A DNA stretch of 22,625 bases from NCBI GenBank assembly GCA_002335345.1, contig DDCS01000151.1, forward strand, positions 1,900 through 24,524. Direction: 5' to 3'. Numbering within the stretch: the first letter of the stretch is position 1; each line of letters starts with the position of its first letter. Positions 14,685 to 21,979 of this stretch are shown here, one piece after another. The notes under the pieces were generated by a model. The model had not been told where the DNA came from. It did not search any database and worked only from the letters and a program-made list of their open reading frames with translations. The position numbers and the translations under genes are program-made. This stretch comes from Flavobacteriaceae bacterium UBA2000. GTDB taxonomy: Bacteria; Bacteroidota; Bacteroidia; Flavobacteriales; Flavobacteriaceae.

Positions 14685-14758
14685 TTGCGACAACAAGAAT
14701 AACGCAAATAACGCAGCTTTGTGATATGGATCTTGTGACGATTTATAAATTGCGACAA
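14685..14758. repeat. Short direct repeats upstream of the outer-membrane protein gene
   Basis: Two copies of the 9-mer TTGCGACAA (14685-14693 and 14750-14758) flank an exact tandem of AATAACGCA at 14698-14715. The tandem is 44-61 bp before the ATG at 14654, where promoter elements or an activator site would be expected. Function unknown. Confidence 0.45.
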
Positions 14759-14760
14759 AA

Positions 14761-14788
14761 AAAAACGGCGCTCGAAGAGGCCGTTTTT
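14761..14788 (-). terminator. Intrinsic terminator after secG
   Basis: Inverted repeat AAAAACGGC / GCCGTTTTT with a 10-base loop. Read on the minus strand, the hairpin is followed by a run of nine T residues. It lies 22 bp after the secG stop codon and closes the miaB-to-secG unit. Confidence 0.85.
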
Positions 14789-14810
14789 GTGAGGTTATGT
14801 TATTGTGTTG

Positions 14811-15146
14811 TTACTCTTGATCGGTCGGTTCAGGGGTAACAGGCAGTTCTGATGTTTCAGGCAAGGTGACGCTTTCAATATCATCTTGCATGAATTCACC
14901 ACTCGTGGTGCCTTCAAAAAGGGACATGTTCGACAATAAAATTAATCCCAGTAAAATGGCCGATAAGGTCCAAGTACTCTTGTCTAAAAAATCTGTGGTT
15001 TTTTTGACGCCACCCAGTTGCTGAGTTCCACCGCCACCAAATGATGACGCGAGTCCGCCTCCTTTTGGATTTTGTACCATAATGACCACAACAAGCAAAA
15101 AGGCGATGAAGATGATCAAAATCAAAAATATTGAAAAAGTGCTCAT
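14811..15146 (-). CDS. secG: Protein translocase subunit SecG
   Basis: 111 residues with two transmembrane helices, about 4-24 and 59-76. The SecG hallmark VIMVQNPKGGGLASSFGGGG lies between them (21-40), followed by TTDFLDKSTW. SecG assists SecYE in moving preproteins through the inner membrane. The acidic Pro/Thr/Glu-rich C-terminal tail after residue 78 is common in Bacteroidota. The start is 2 bp after the stop of the TPR gene, indicating one operon. Confidence 0.95.
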   Translation of the reverse strand: MSTFSIFLILIIFIAFLLVVVIMVQNPKGGGLASSFGGGGTQQLGGVKKTTDFLDKSTWTLSAILLGLILLSNMSLFEGTTSGEFMQDDIESVTLPETSELPVTPEPTDQE

Positions 15147-15148
15147 AT

Positions 15149-15928
15149 CTATGCGTTTAACAAACGTTTTAATTCCCGAATTTGGTCTGCAAAGAAACTA
15201 CTTTTTTCGGGATATTTCAAAATTAAAATTTTATAGGCCTGAATCGCTTTTTGATAATTTTTTTGTTGCGCATAGACCCGAGCAAGGGTTTCGGTCATCA
15301 GTTCATCATGCGTCTCTAAAGAGCTTTCAGCCCGGTTTTGCTTGCTTGTTAAAGGATCTGGTTTTATGCTTGTTTTTTGCGCTAAAAAACGATCTATTTT
15401 TCCCCATTTGTCCTCTGAATTATTTGGGGCTTGTGCCCGATCCGCGTTTTCACCTAATCCATCTTCAGGCTCCCGAACAATGGGCTTGGCCGCAGTGAGT
15501 TTAAGCCACTGCTCAAAACTATGCCGTTCTTTTTGATCGAAATTGAAGGGCTTTTCATCAACAGCCCATGCATTTTCTTCTAATTCTGGTGCGGGTATTT
15601 CAGGCGTATTTTCTGGATTGTCCAGGGTAACCTCAATTTGTTTTACGTGATCTTGATGCCCAATGAGGGTTTCAGAAATGGTTTGTTGAGAAAATTCAGG
15701 TGAGGTGATATAATCAAATAAAACATCACGATCTGTGGTGACCGCCGCCGTTGTTTTAAGGGCCTGGTTATATCCCAAAGACTGTGTTTGTTTTAGAATC
15801 TTGAGTCTTAACGCTTGGGCGCTTTGGAAATAAGGAAATTGACGCACGACACGATCGAGCCCTGGAGCGTCTTCTATTGAAATACGCTGGGGTTGGGCGA
15901 GAAGATTATTGTAGTGCTCTAAATTCAT
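15149..15928 (-). CDS. Conserved protein with a C-terminal TPR-like segment
   Basis: 259 residues with no signal peptide or membrane helix. The N-terminal ~75 residues are helical (APGLDRVVRQFPYFQSAQAL). The middle (100-200) is acidic and low in conservation. Residues ~208-256 read as one and a half TPR units (LARVYAQQKNYQKAIQAYKIL, followed by LKYPEKSSFFADQIREL). The same kind of protein lies between lptE and secG in other flavobacteria as I recall, but I know of no assigned function; a scaffold role in envelope biogenesis is a guess. It is 4 bp after lptE and 2 bp before secG. Confidence 0.8.
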   Translation of the reverse strand: MNLEHYNNLLAQPQRISIEDAPGLDRVVRQFPYFQSAQALRLKILKQTQSLGYNQALKTTAAVTTDRDVLFDYITSPEFSQQTISETLIGHQDHVKQIEVTLDNPENTPEIPAPELEENAWAVDEKPFNFDQKERHSFEQWLKLTAAKPIVREPEDGLGENADRAQAPNNSEDKWGKIDRFLAQKTSIKPDPLTSKQNRAESSLETHDELMTETLARVYAQQKNYQKAIQAYKILILKYPEKSSFFADQIRELKRLLNA

Positions 15929-15932
15929 ACAA

Positions 15933-16445
15933 CTACCAATTGGCCAGGGATTTGTTGAAAATGTCTTGGGTTAATCGTTCAAAGATAATGGATAATGCCG
16001 TATCGAGTTGACTCCCTATGAGCTGAGCGCTTCCGGAATAATCGTAATAAAAACTGAATTTCTGTTCGAAATCCTTCTCAGGAGATTTTGTGTTTGTAAA
16101 ACGCACATTAACCCCGATCGTTAATCGGTTTTCGGCTGCTGTATTTCTTGAGGTTGCCGTAATCGGAGCGATGTAATAGTCGACTATTTCGCCCTCATAA
16201 ATTAAATCACCATTGTTATTGGTGAGGCTCAAATTCGTTTGATTGAGCAGAATATCTTGAAGGGCCAAAGTGAAATTGCGGGCAACTTTTGGTTCAACAA
16301 TGGGCGCGTTATTGGCAAAGTTATTCACCTGAAAGGTTTTAGTGGAGCTGTAATCAATATCGGCACCTGTAAATGAATAAACGCCGCAGGATAGGCTTAT
16401 CAAAAGCGTCCCCCATAAAAAAATGTGCTTCAATACGTTTTGCAT
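15933..16445 (-). CDS. lptE: LPS assembly lipoprotein LptE
   Basis: 170 residues from the ATG at 16445, giving a signal peptide and lipobox at LLISLSCGVYSFTGADI (Cys20). The alternative ATG at 16496 would extend into the upstream gene and hide the signal, so I reject it. The body matches the LptE/LPS-assembly family pattern in this phylum: TFQVNNFANNAPIVEP, then LQDILLNQTNLSL, and GDLIYEGEIVDYYIAPI. LptE plugs LptD and helps insert lipopolysaccharide into the outer leaflet. The gene follows the sigma-54 activator by 7 bp. Confidence 0.88.
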   Translation of the reverse strand: MQNVLKHIFLWGTLLISLSCGVYSFTGADIDYSSTKTFQVNNFANNAPIVEPKVARNFTLALQDILLNQTNLSLTNNNGDLIYEGEIVDYYIAPITATSRNTAAENRLTIGVNVRFTNTKSPEKDFEQKFSFYYDYSGSAQLIGSQLDTALSIIFERLTQDIFNKSLANW

Positions 16446-16452
16446 GACCCCC

Positions 16453-17727
16453 TTACAGATTAAATTGTTTGATTTTTCGATAGAGTGTACGTTCACTTAT
16501 TCCGAGTTCTTGTGCTGCCTCTTTGCGTTTCCCATCATATTTTTCTAGAGATTTTCGAATAAGCTCAAGTTCTTTGTCATGAAGCGACAAACTCTCTTCT
16601 TCCTCAATGTCTTCGGCAAAATGGTATTTGTCAGGAGTCTGTTCCACAGGGTCATCCAGGTCTATCAGCTCAACGTCATGGGCCTGTTCTTCTTGCTGGA
16701 ATTCATCATTAAGGGCCGCCAGAGATGCAGTTTGCTCTTCTGGGGCATAAATTTGTTTTATGAGCTGCGCCTGCTCCGTTTTAACTTTGGAGGTATTTCC
16801 AGAATTCATCAGCTCCAAAGTGAGTTTTTTCAGATCGTTAAGATCTTTTTGCATGTCAAAGAGCACTTTGTACAGAATTTCACGCTCGCTGCTAAAATCA
16901 GAGGATTCTTTACGCGAGGGAATAATGGCCGGTAAATTACTGCCCACGTGGGGTAAGTACTCTTTTAATTTTTGATACCCTATTTCTCGTTTTTGTTCTA
17001 AGACAGAAAGTTGTTCTGTGATGTTACGCAGTTGACGAATATTGCCTCCCCAATGATACTTCAAAAGCAGTCCTACGGCCTGTTGGTCTAATCGGATGGT
17101 CGGCATTTTGTATTTCTGTGCAAAATCTGAGGCAAATTTGCGAAACAGTAAATGAATGTCTTCGCCGCGCTCTCTGAGCGCGGGCAAACCAATTTCAACA
17201 GTACTGAGTCGGTAGTATAAATCTTCTCGGAACCGCCCTTTTTCAATGGCAGTGGCCATATTGACATTGGTCGCGGCTACAATACGCACATTGGTTTTTT
17301 GAATTTGAGAAGACCCAACCTTCATGAATTCGCCATTTTCTAAAACACGCAATAGACGAACCTGTGTCGGGAGGGGCAGCTCGCCAACCTCATCTAAAAA
17401 AATGGTCCCGCCATCGGCGACTTCAAAGTAACCACTGCGTGTGGTGGTGGCTCCTGTAAATGCGCCTTTTTCATGGCCAAAAAGTTCACTGTCAATAGTG
17501 CCTTCTGGAATAGCGCCGCAGTTTACCGCAATGTATTTATTGTGCTTTCTAAGCGAAAGGGCGTGGATAATGCGCGGAATATTTTCCTTCCCAACCCCAC
17601 TTTCTCCAGTAACCAAAACGGAAATATCAGTAGGGGCTACCTGAATCGATTTTTCGATAGCGCGGTTGAGTTTTGCATCGTTACCGATGATTTCAAAGCG
17701 TTGTTTTACCGATTGAATAGTTTCCAT
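16453..17727 (-). CDS. Sigma-54-dependent transcriptional activator (AAA+ and Fis-type HTH)
   Basis: 424 residues. There is no receiver, GAF or PAS domain before the AAA+ domain, which starts at about residue 12. Motifs are Walker A GESGVGKE (41-48), GAFTGA loop (88-93) that contacts sigma-54, Walker B GGTIFLDE (106-113), REDLYYRL (167-174) and a C-terminal Fis-like helix-turn-helix (KYDGKRKEAAQELGISERTLYRKIKQ split over 396-421). A long, acidic linker (about 265-385) separates the AAA+ and DNA-binding parts. It should remodel RpoN-RNA polymerase at -24/-12 promoters using ATP. Lacking a sensor, it may be controlled by abundance, partner binding or the linker. It is 11 bp after miaB in the same operon. 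Confidence 0.93.
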   Translation of the reverse strand: METIQSVKQRFEIIGNDAKLNRAIEKSIQVAPTDISVLVTGESGVGKENIPRIIHALSLRKHNKYIAVNCGAIPEGTIDSELFGHEKGAFTGATTTRSGYFEVADGGTIFLDEVGELPLPTQVRLLRVLENGEFMKVGSSQIQKTNVRIVAATNVNMATAIEKGRFREDLYYRLSTVEIGLPALRERGEDIHLLFRKFASDFAQKYKMPTIRLDQQAVGLLLKYHWGGNIRQLRNITEQLSVLEQKREIGYQKLKEYLPHVGSNLPAIIPSRKESSDFSSEREILYKVLFDMQKDLNDLKKLTLELMNSGNTSKVKTEQAQLIKQIYAPEEQTASLAALNDEFQQEEQAHDVELIDLDDPVEQTPDKYHFAEDIEEEESLSLHDKELELIRKSLEKYDGKRKEAAQELGISERTLYRKIKQFNL

Positions 17728-17738
17728 TTGTTTCGTCG

Positions 17739-19181
17739 TTAAGCATTACCCATTTGTACCGCCTTACCAATGAGCGTTGCGCTGGTGCACTCTTCAATGT
17801 GGACTAGAACAAAATCTCCTGGCTGGTATTGTTCTTTAGGGAAAACGGCAACGGTGTTTTGGGGGGTTCTTCCGCTCCAAAAACTGGGGTCTTTTTTACT
17901 TTCTTTTTCAATCAAAACTTCAACAGTTTTACCCACGAAGTTTTTAGTGCGCAGGGCACTGTGTTTTTGTTGGCGTTCTATAATTTCTGTGAGTCTTCTT
18001 TTTTTAACGGCATCGGGGACATCATCTTCCATTTTTCTTGCAGCCATAGTTCCGGGGCGTTCGGAATACATAAACATAAAACCAAAGTCATACTGCACAT
18101 AGTCCATCAGACTTAAAGTGTCCTGATGATCTTGTTCGGTTTCCGTAGGAAAACCAGCAATCATATCATGAGAAATGCCGCAATCTGGAATTATTTTTCT
18201 TATGTCATCGATCAGGGCCATGTAGGCTTCACGTGTATGCTGACGGTTCATGGCTTCCAGAATTCTGGTACTGCCACTTTGAACAGGTAGGTGAATATAA
18301 TTGCAGATGTTTGGATGCTTAGCCATAATATACAATACCGAGCGCGTCATGTCTTGAGGATTACTCGTTGAGAATCTGAAGCGCATTTTAGGCTGGGCCG
18401 TCGCGACCATATCTAATAACTGAGCAAAATCAACCGCCGTGGCTTGAGCCATTTCGGAGGCATTTTTAAAATCTTTTTTCAACCCACCGCCATACCACAG
18501 ATAGCTGTCCACGTTTTGTCCCAGTAAGGTCACTTCTTTGTAGCCTTTTAAAGCAAGATCATTGATTTCTTCAATGATGCTCTGAGGATCTCGGGAGCGC
18601 TCTCTCCCTCGAGTAAAGGGCACGACACAGAAGGTGCACATATTGTCGCATCCTCGGGTAATACTCACAAAGGCCGTTACGCCATTCCCTCCAAGACGTA
18701 CCGGGGCAACATCACCATAGGTTTCGTCTTTTGACAGGATAACATTCACCGCCTCACGCCCCGCCTCAACCTCGTCCAAAAGATTGGGTAAGTCTTTGTA
18801 CGCATCGGGACCAACCACTAAATCAACAATCTTTTCCTCTTCTAAAAATTTGCTTTTCAAGCGTTCGGCCATGCATCCCAAAACCCCAACTTTCATAGAA
18901 GGATTGTTCTTTTTGACCGCGTTATAGGTCTCCAGACGTTTTCTTACGGTTTGTTCTGCTTTTTCACGAATCGAACACGTATTGACCAGCACTAAGTCGG
19001 CTTGATTCAGGTCGGTCGTGGTATCATACCCCTCTTTGGCAAGAATCGAAGCGACGATTTCACTGTCGCTGAAATTCATTTGACAGCCATAACTCTCGAT
19101 ATAGAGTTTTTTGGTGTTGCCCAATCTTTCAGGACGATCAAGTGCAGACCCTTGAAGTTGCTGATCAATAATTTTTTCCAT
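17739..19181 (-). CDS. miaB: tRNA-2-methylthio-N6-dimethylallyladenosine synthase MiaB
   Basis: 480 residues. The N-terminal MTTase domain carries the three auxiliary-cluster cysteines Cys33 (YGCQMNFSDSE), Cys69 (NTCSIREKAE) and Cys103 (LGCMAERLK). The radical-SAM domain carries RGCDNMCTFCVVPFTRGRER with Cys178, Cys182 and Cys185. A TRAM domain ends the protein (about 410-475). MiaB adds the methylthio group to i6A37 of tRNAs reading UNN codons. The N-terminal ~22 residues before the first strand are a usual extension in this phylum. It is first in the operon leading to secG, with a -7 promoter box about 60 bp upstream. Confidence 0.97.
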   Translation of the reverse strand: MEKIIDQQLQGSALDRPERLGNTKKLYIESYGCQMNFSDSEIVASILAKEGYDTTTDLNQADLVLVNTCSIREKAEQTVRKRLETYNAVKKNNPSMKVGVLGCMAERLKSKFLEEEKIVDLVVGPDAYKDLPNLLDEVEAGREAVNVILSKDETYGDVAPVRLGGNGVTAFVSITRGCDNMCTFCVVPFTRGRERSRDPQSIIEEINDLALKGYKEVTLLGQNVDSYLWYGGGLKKDFKNASEMAQATAVDFAQLLDMVATAQPKMRFRFSTSNPQDMTRSVLYIMAKHPNICNYIHLPVQSGSTRILEAMNRQHTREAYMALIDDIRKIIPDCGISHDMIAGFPTETEQDHQDTLSLMDYVQYDFGFMFMYSERPGTMAARKMEDDVPDAVKKRRLTEIIERQQKHSALRTKNFVGKTVEVLIEKESKKDPSFWSGRTPQNTVAVFPKEQYQPGDFVLVHIEECTSATLIGKAVQMGNA

Positions 19182-19239
19182 GCTTATAGACGCTTAAATC
19201 ACGAGGTATCAAATTCAGTGCCTCTTAAAATTTAAACCG

Positions 19240-19247
19240 CAAAGGTA
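19240..19247 (-). promoter_or_regulatory. Candidate promoter -7 box for miaB
   Basis: Read on the minus strand, TACCTTTG fits TAnnTTTG exactly. No TTG is found at the usual distance upstream, so the -33 element is weak or absent. The predicted leader is about 50 bases. Confidence 0.45.
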
Positions 19248-19326
19248 CAACAATCTGTCAAAATGTCAGCATTATTTGAAGAGTCGAATTGCCTCTTGCC
19301 TTAGCCGATGAAGGCCAAGAAATTTC

Positions 19327-19350
19327 AATCCGAATTGACTAATTAGGATT
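19327..19350. repeat. Imperfect inverted repeat between miaB and topA
   Basis: AATCCGAATT - GACT - AATTAGGATT, 10-bp arms with one mismatch. It lies upstream of both divergent promoters and lacks a T-tract, so it is more like an operator than a terminator. No regulator is recognised. Confidence 0.35.
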
Positions 19351-19458
19351 CATTGATTTTATTTTTAATCCATCAAGTATTTTTTTTAACCTTTAGGTTA
19401 AGGGCGTGTCTTTGGCTTTCAAAATTAGTCCTTGGGACAGCGAATTAAAAAATTCGTC

Positions 19459-19466
19459 TACTTTTG
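19459..19466 (+). promoter_or_regulatory. Candidate promoter -7 box for topA
   Basis: TACTTTTG fits TAnnTTTG exactly. The nearest TTG (19432-19434) is 24 bp upstream, slightly too far. The box lies inside the open frame that precedes ATG 19487, which supports that ATG as the true start and implies a leader of only about 15 bases. Confidence 0.5.
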
Positions 19467-19486
19467 TACACCAAAATACGGCGCTT

Positions 19487-21979
19487 ATGGCAAAGAATTT
19501 AGTGATAGTTGAGTCTCCGGCTAAGGCCAAAACCATAGAAAAATTCTTAGGTAAAGATTTTAAGGTAGCCTCTAGTTTCGGTCACATCGCCGATCTTCCG
19601 TCCAAAGAATTAGGCGTAGATGTGGAAGGAGATTTCAGTCCTAAATACAGAGTCTCTAAAGATAAAAAGGCCTTGGTCAATGATTTGAAATCTTTGGCAA
19701 GTAAAGCGGAAATGGTATGGCTCGCGAGTGATGAGGACCGAGAGGGAGAAGCTATTGCCTGGCATTTATCAGAGTCTTTGGAATTGCCTGAGAACAAAAC
19801 CAAACGTATTGTATTTCATGAAATCACTAAGTCTGCCATTCTCAAAGCCATTGATCATCCTCGAGGTATTGATTATAATTTGGTTAACGCGCAGCAAGCA
19901 AGAAGAGTTTTAGATCGATTGGTAGGATACGAGCTTTCTCCTGTATTGTGGAAAAAAGTTAAGGGCGGGCTTTCTGCAGGGCGCGTTCAAAGTGTATCAG
20001 TGCGATTAATAGTCGATCGGGAACGCGAGATAGAGTCCTTTAGTCCTGTAGCTTCTTTTCGCGTTGATGCAGAGTTTTTAACCAGTGATGGATCAAAGTT
20101 TAAGGCTAAATTGGCCAAGAATTTAGATCATGCCCAAGAGGCAATGGACTTTCTTGAAGCCAATAAAAACGCCCAGTATTTAATTTCGGAACTCAATAAA
20201 AAACCGGCTAAAAAATCGCCTGCGCCGCCGTTTACCACCTCAACCTTGCAGCAAGAAGCGGCCCGTAAATTATACTTTTCAGTAAGTCGCACCATGACCG
20301 TGGCCCAGCGCCTTTATGAATCGGGATTGATTACTTATATGAGAACCGATAGTGTAAATCTTTCCGATGAAGCACGTAAGGCAGCCGAAGCGGCAATAAT
20401 CCAGAATTATGGTGCTGAGTATAGCAAGCCAAGACAATTCAAAGGAAAGTCAAAAGGCGCTCAAGAAGCGCACGAAGCCATACGTCCTACGGATCTGAGT
20501 CGTGCGCAAATCGATGGAGATCGTGACCAAATGCGCCTTTATGAATTGATTTGGAAGCGTACCATAGCCTCTCAAATGAGCGAGGCCAATCTGGAGAGAA
20601 CTCAAGTCAAAATTGATATAAAGGCCAAGACTCCGATGGATCATACGTTTGTCGCAAACGGTGAGATTCTGACCTTTGATGGATTTTTAAAAGTCTACTT
20701 AGAAGGGACTGATTTTGATGAGGAAGAACAAGAAGGGATGCTTCCGCCATTGGCCCAAGGGCAGTCTTTGGCCAGTGAATTAATAACGGCCACCGAGCGT
20801 TTTACTCGTCCGCCTTATCGATTCACTGAAGCCTCATTGGTCAAGCAGCTCGAAGAGCTCGGGATTGGTCGCCCATCGACTTATGCCCCGACGATTTCGA
20901 CAATTATTCAGCGTAAATATGTGGAAAAGGGCACTGTCGAGGGTCAACCCCGTGCTTATCAATGGCTAAAACTCGAGGATAACCAAATCACCCAAAAGCA
21001 GTTGAGCGAACAAGTGGGAAGCGATAAAGGAAAACTCGTGCCCACCGATATTGGCATTATTGTTACGGATTTCTTAGTGGCCCATTTTCCTGATATTGTT
21101 GATTTGAATTTTACGGCAAAAGTAGAAGCCGATTTTGATGATATTGCAGAGGGTAAAGAAGAGTGGCGTAATATGCTCAAAGGGTTCTACAGCAAATTTC
21201 ACCCCAATGTGGAGCGGGTTAACGAACATGCAGATCGCGAAAGTGGAGAACGTATTTTGGGGACTGACCCACAGTCGGGGAAAACGGTCCTTGTGCGTTT
21301 GGGTAAGTTTGGGCCGATTGCACAAATGGGCGATGCCGATGATCCCGATAAAAAATTTGCCAGTCTTCGGCCGGATCAGCAACTTCATTTGATTGATTTT
21401 GACCAGGCTATGGACTTGTTTAAATTGCCAAAAGTTTTAGGTGATTTTGAAGCGCAAGAGGTTGAAGTAGCCAATGGGCGCTTTGGTCCTTACGTGCGTT
21501 GGGGAAAACAATTTATCTCTTTACCTGGCGGTATGGATCCACTTTCAGTAGATATGGCGATTGCTGTAGAATTAATCAAAGCAAAGCAGAAAGCGGACGC
21601 TCCCATTTATATTTATGAAGACCTCCCAGTACAAAAGGGAAAAGGGCGATTTGGTCCATTTATCAAATGGAACGATATGTTCATCAATGTCAATAAGAAA
21701 TATGACTTCGATCATCTAAGTGATGCCGATATTGTGGCCCTCATTGAGGATAAAAAACAAAAAGAAATAGATAAATTAGTGGCCTCTTGGCCAGAAGAAA
21801 ATATCCGTATTGAGAAAGCGCGTTGGGGACGATTCAATTTGATAAAAGGTAAAATTAAAATTGAATTGCCCAAAACGACCAATGCTGATAAAATCACCTT
21901 GGATCAAGCACAAGAAATGATTGCTGCCCAGGGATCAAAAAAGCCGAAGGGCCGGGCAAAAACTAAGTCGAAAAAGTAA
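19487..21979 (+). CDS. topA: DNA topoisomerase I (type IA)
   Basis: 830 residues from the ATG at 19487 (MAKNLVIVESPAKAKTIEKF). An upstream in-frame start at 19406 precedes the promoter box and is rejected. The Toprim domain has Glu9 in VESP and the metal-binding DEDREGE (82-88). The active-site tyrosine is Tyr284 in GLITYMRTDSVNLS. The later motifs EAHEAIRPTD and GIGRPSTYAPTI are present. The enzyme relaxes negative supercoils by single-strand passage. The C-terminus has Topo_C-type repeats (GRFGPYVRWGKQFISLP, GRFGPFIKWNDMFINV, ARWGRFNLIKGKIKIELP) and a basic tail. There is no cysteine in the whole protein, so the zinc-finger module of the E. coli enzyme is absent. The stop overlaps the next gene's ATG by one base. 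Confidence 0.97.
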   Translation: MAKNLVIVESPAKAKTIEKFLGKDFKVASSFGHIADLPSKELGVDVEGDFSPKYRVSKDKKALVNDLKSLASKAEMVWLASDEDREGEAIAWHLSESLELPENKTKRIVFHEITKSAILKAIDHPRGIDYNLVNAQQARRVLDRLVGYELSPVLWKKVKGGLSAGRVQSVSVRLIVDREREIESFSPVASFRVDAEFLTSDGSKFKAKLAKNLDHAQEAMDFLEANKNAQYLISELNKKPAKKSPAPPFTTSTLQQEAARKLYFSVSRTMTVAQRLYESGLITYMRTDSVNLSDEARKAAEAAIIQNYGAEYSKPRQFKGKSKGAQEAHEAIRPTDLSRAQIDGDRDQMRLYELIWKRTIASQMSEANLERTQVKIDIKAKTPMDHTFVANGEILTFDGFLKVYLEGTDFDEEEQEGMLPPLAQGQSLASELITATERFTRPPYRFTEASLVKQLEELGIGRPSTYAPTISTIIQRKYVEKGTVEGQPRAYQWLKLEDNQITQKQLSEQVGSDKGKLVPTDIGIIVTDFLVAHFPDIVDLNFTAKVEADFDDIAEGKEEWRNMLKGFYSKFHPNVERVNEHADRESGERILGTDPQSGKTVLVRLGKFGPIAQMGDADDPDKKFASLRPDQQLHLIDFDQAMDLFKLPKVLGDFEAQEVEVANGRFGPYVRWGKQFISLPGGMDPLSVDMAIAVELIKAKQKADAPIYIYEDLPVQKGKGRFGPFIKWNDMFINVNKKYDFDHLSDADIVALIEDKKQKEIDKLVASWPEENIRIEKARWGRFNLIKGKIKIELPKTTNADKITLDQAQEMIAAQGSKKPKGRAKTKSKK

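Larger units (their letters stand above)
19182..19486. other. Divergent promoter region between miaB and topA
   Basis: About 305 bases without a gene. It holds a -7 box for each direction (19240-19247 minus, 19459-19466 plus), an imperfect 10-bp inverted repeat at 19327-19350 and a small palindrome TTAACC-TTTA-GGTTAA at 19386-19401. No tRNA or small ORF with support was seen. Confidence 0.6.

Noticed and set aside
19386..19401. TTAACC-TTTA-GGTTAA as a terminator
   Set aside because: It is followed by A residues on the minus strand and AAGGG on the plus strand, and it lies between divergent genes where no terminator is needed.
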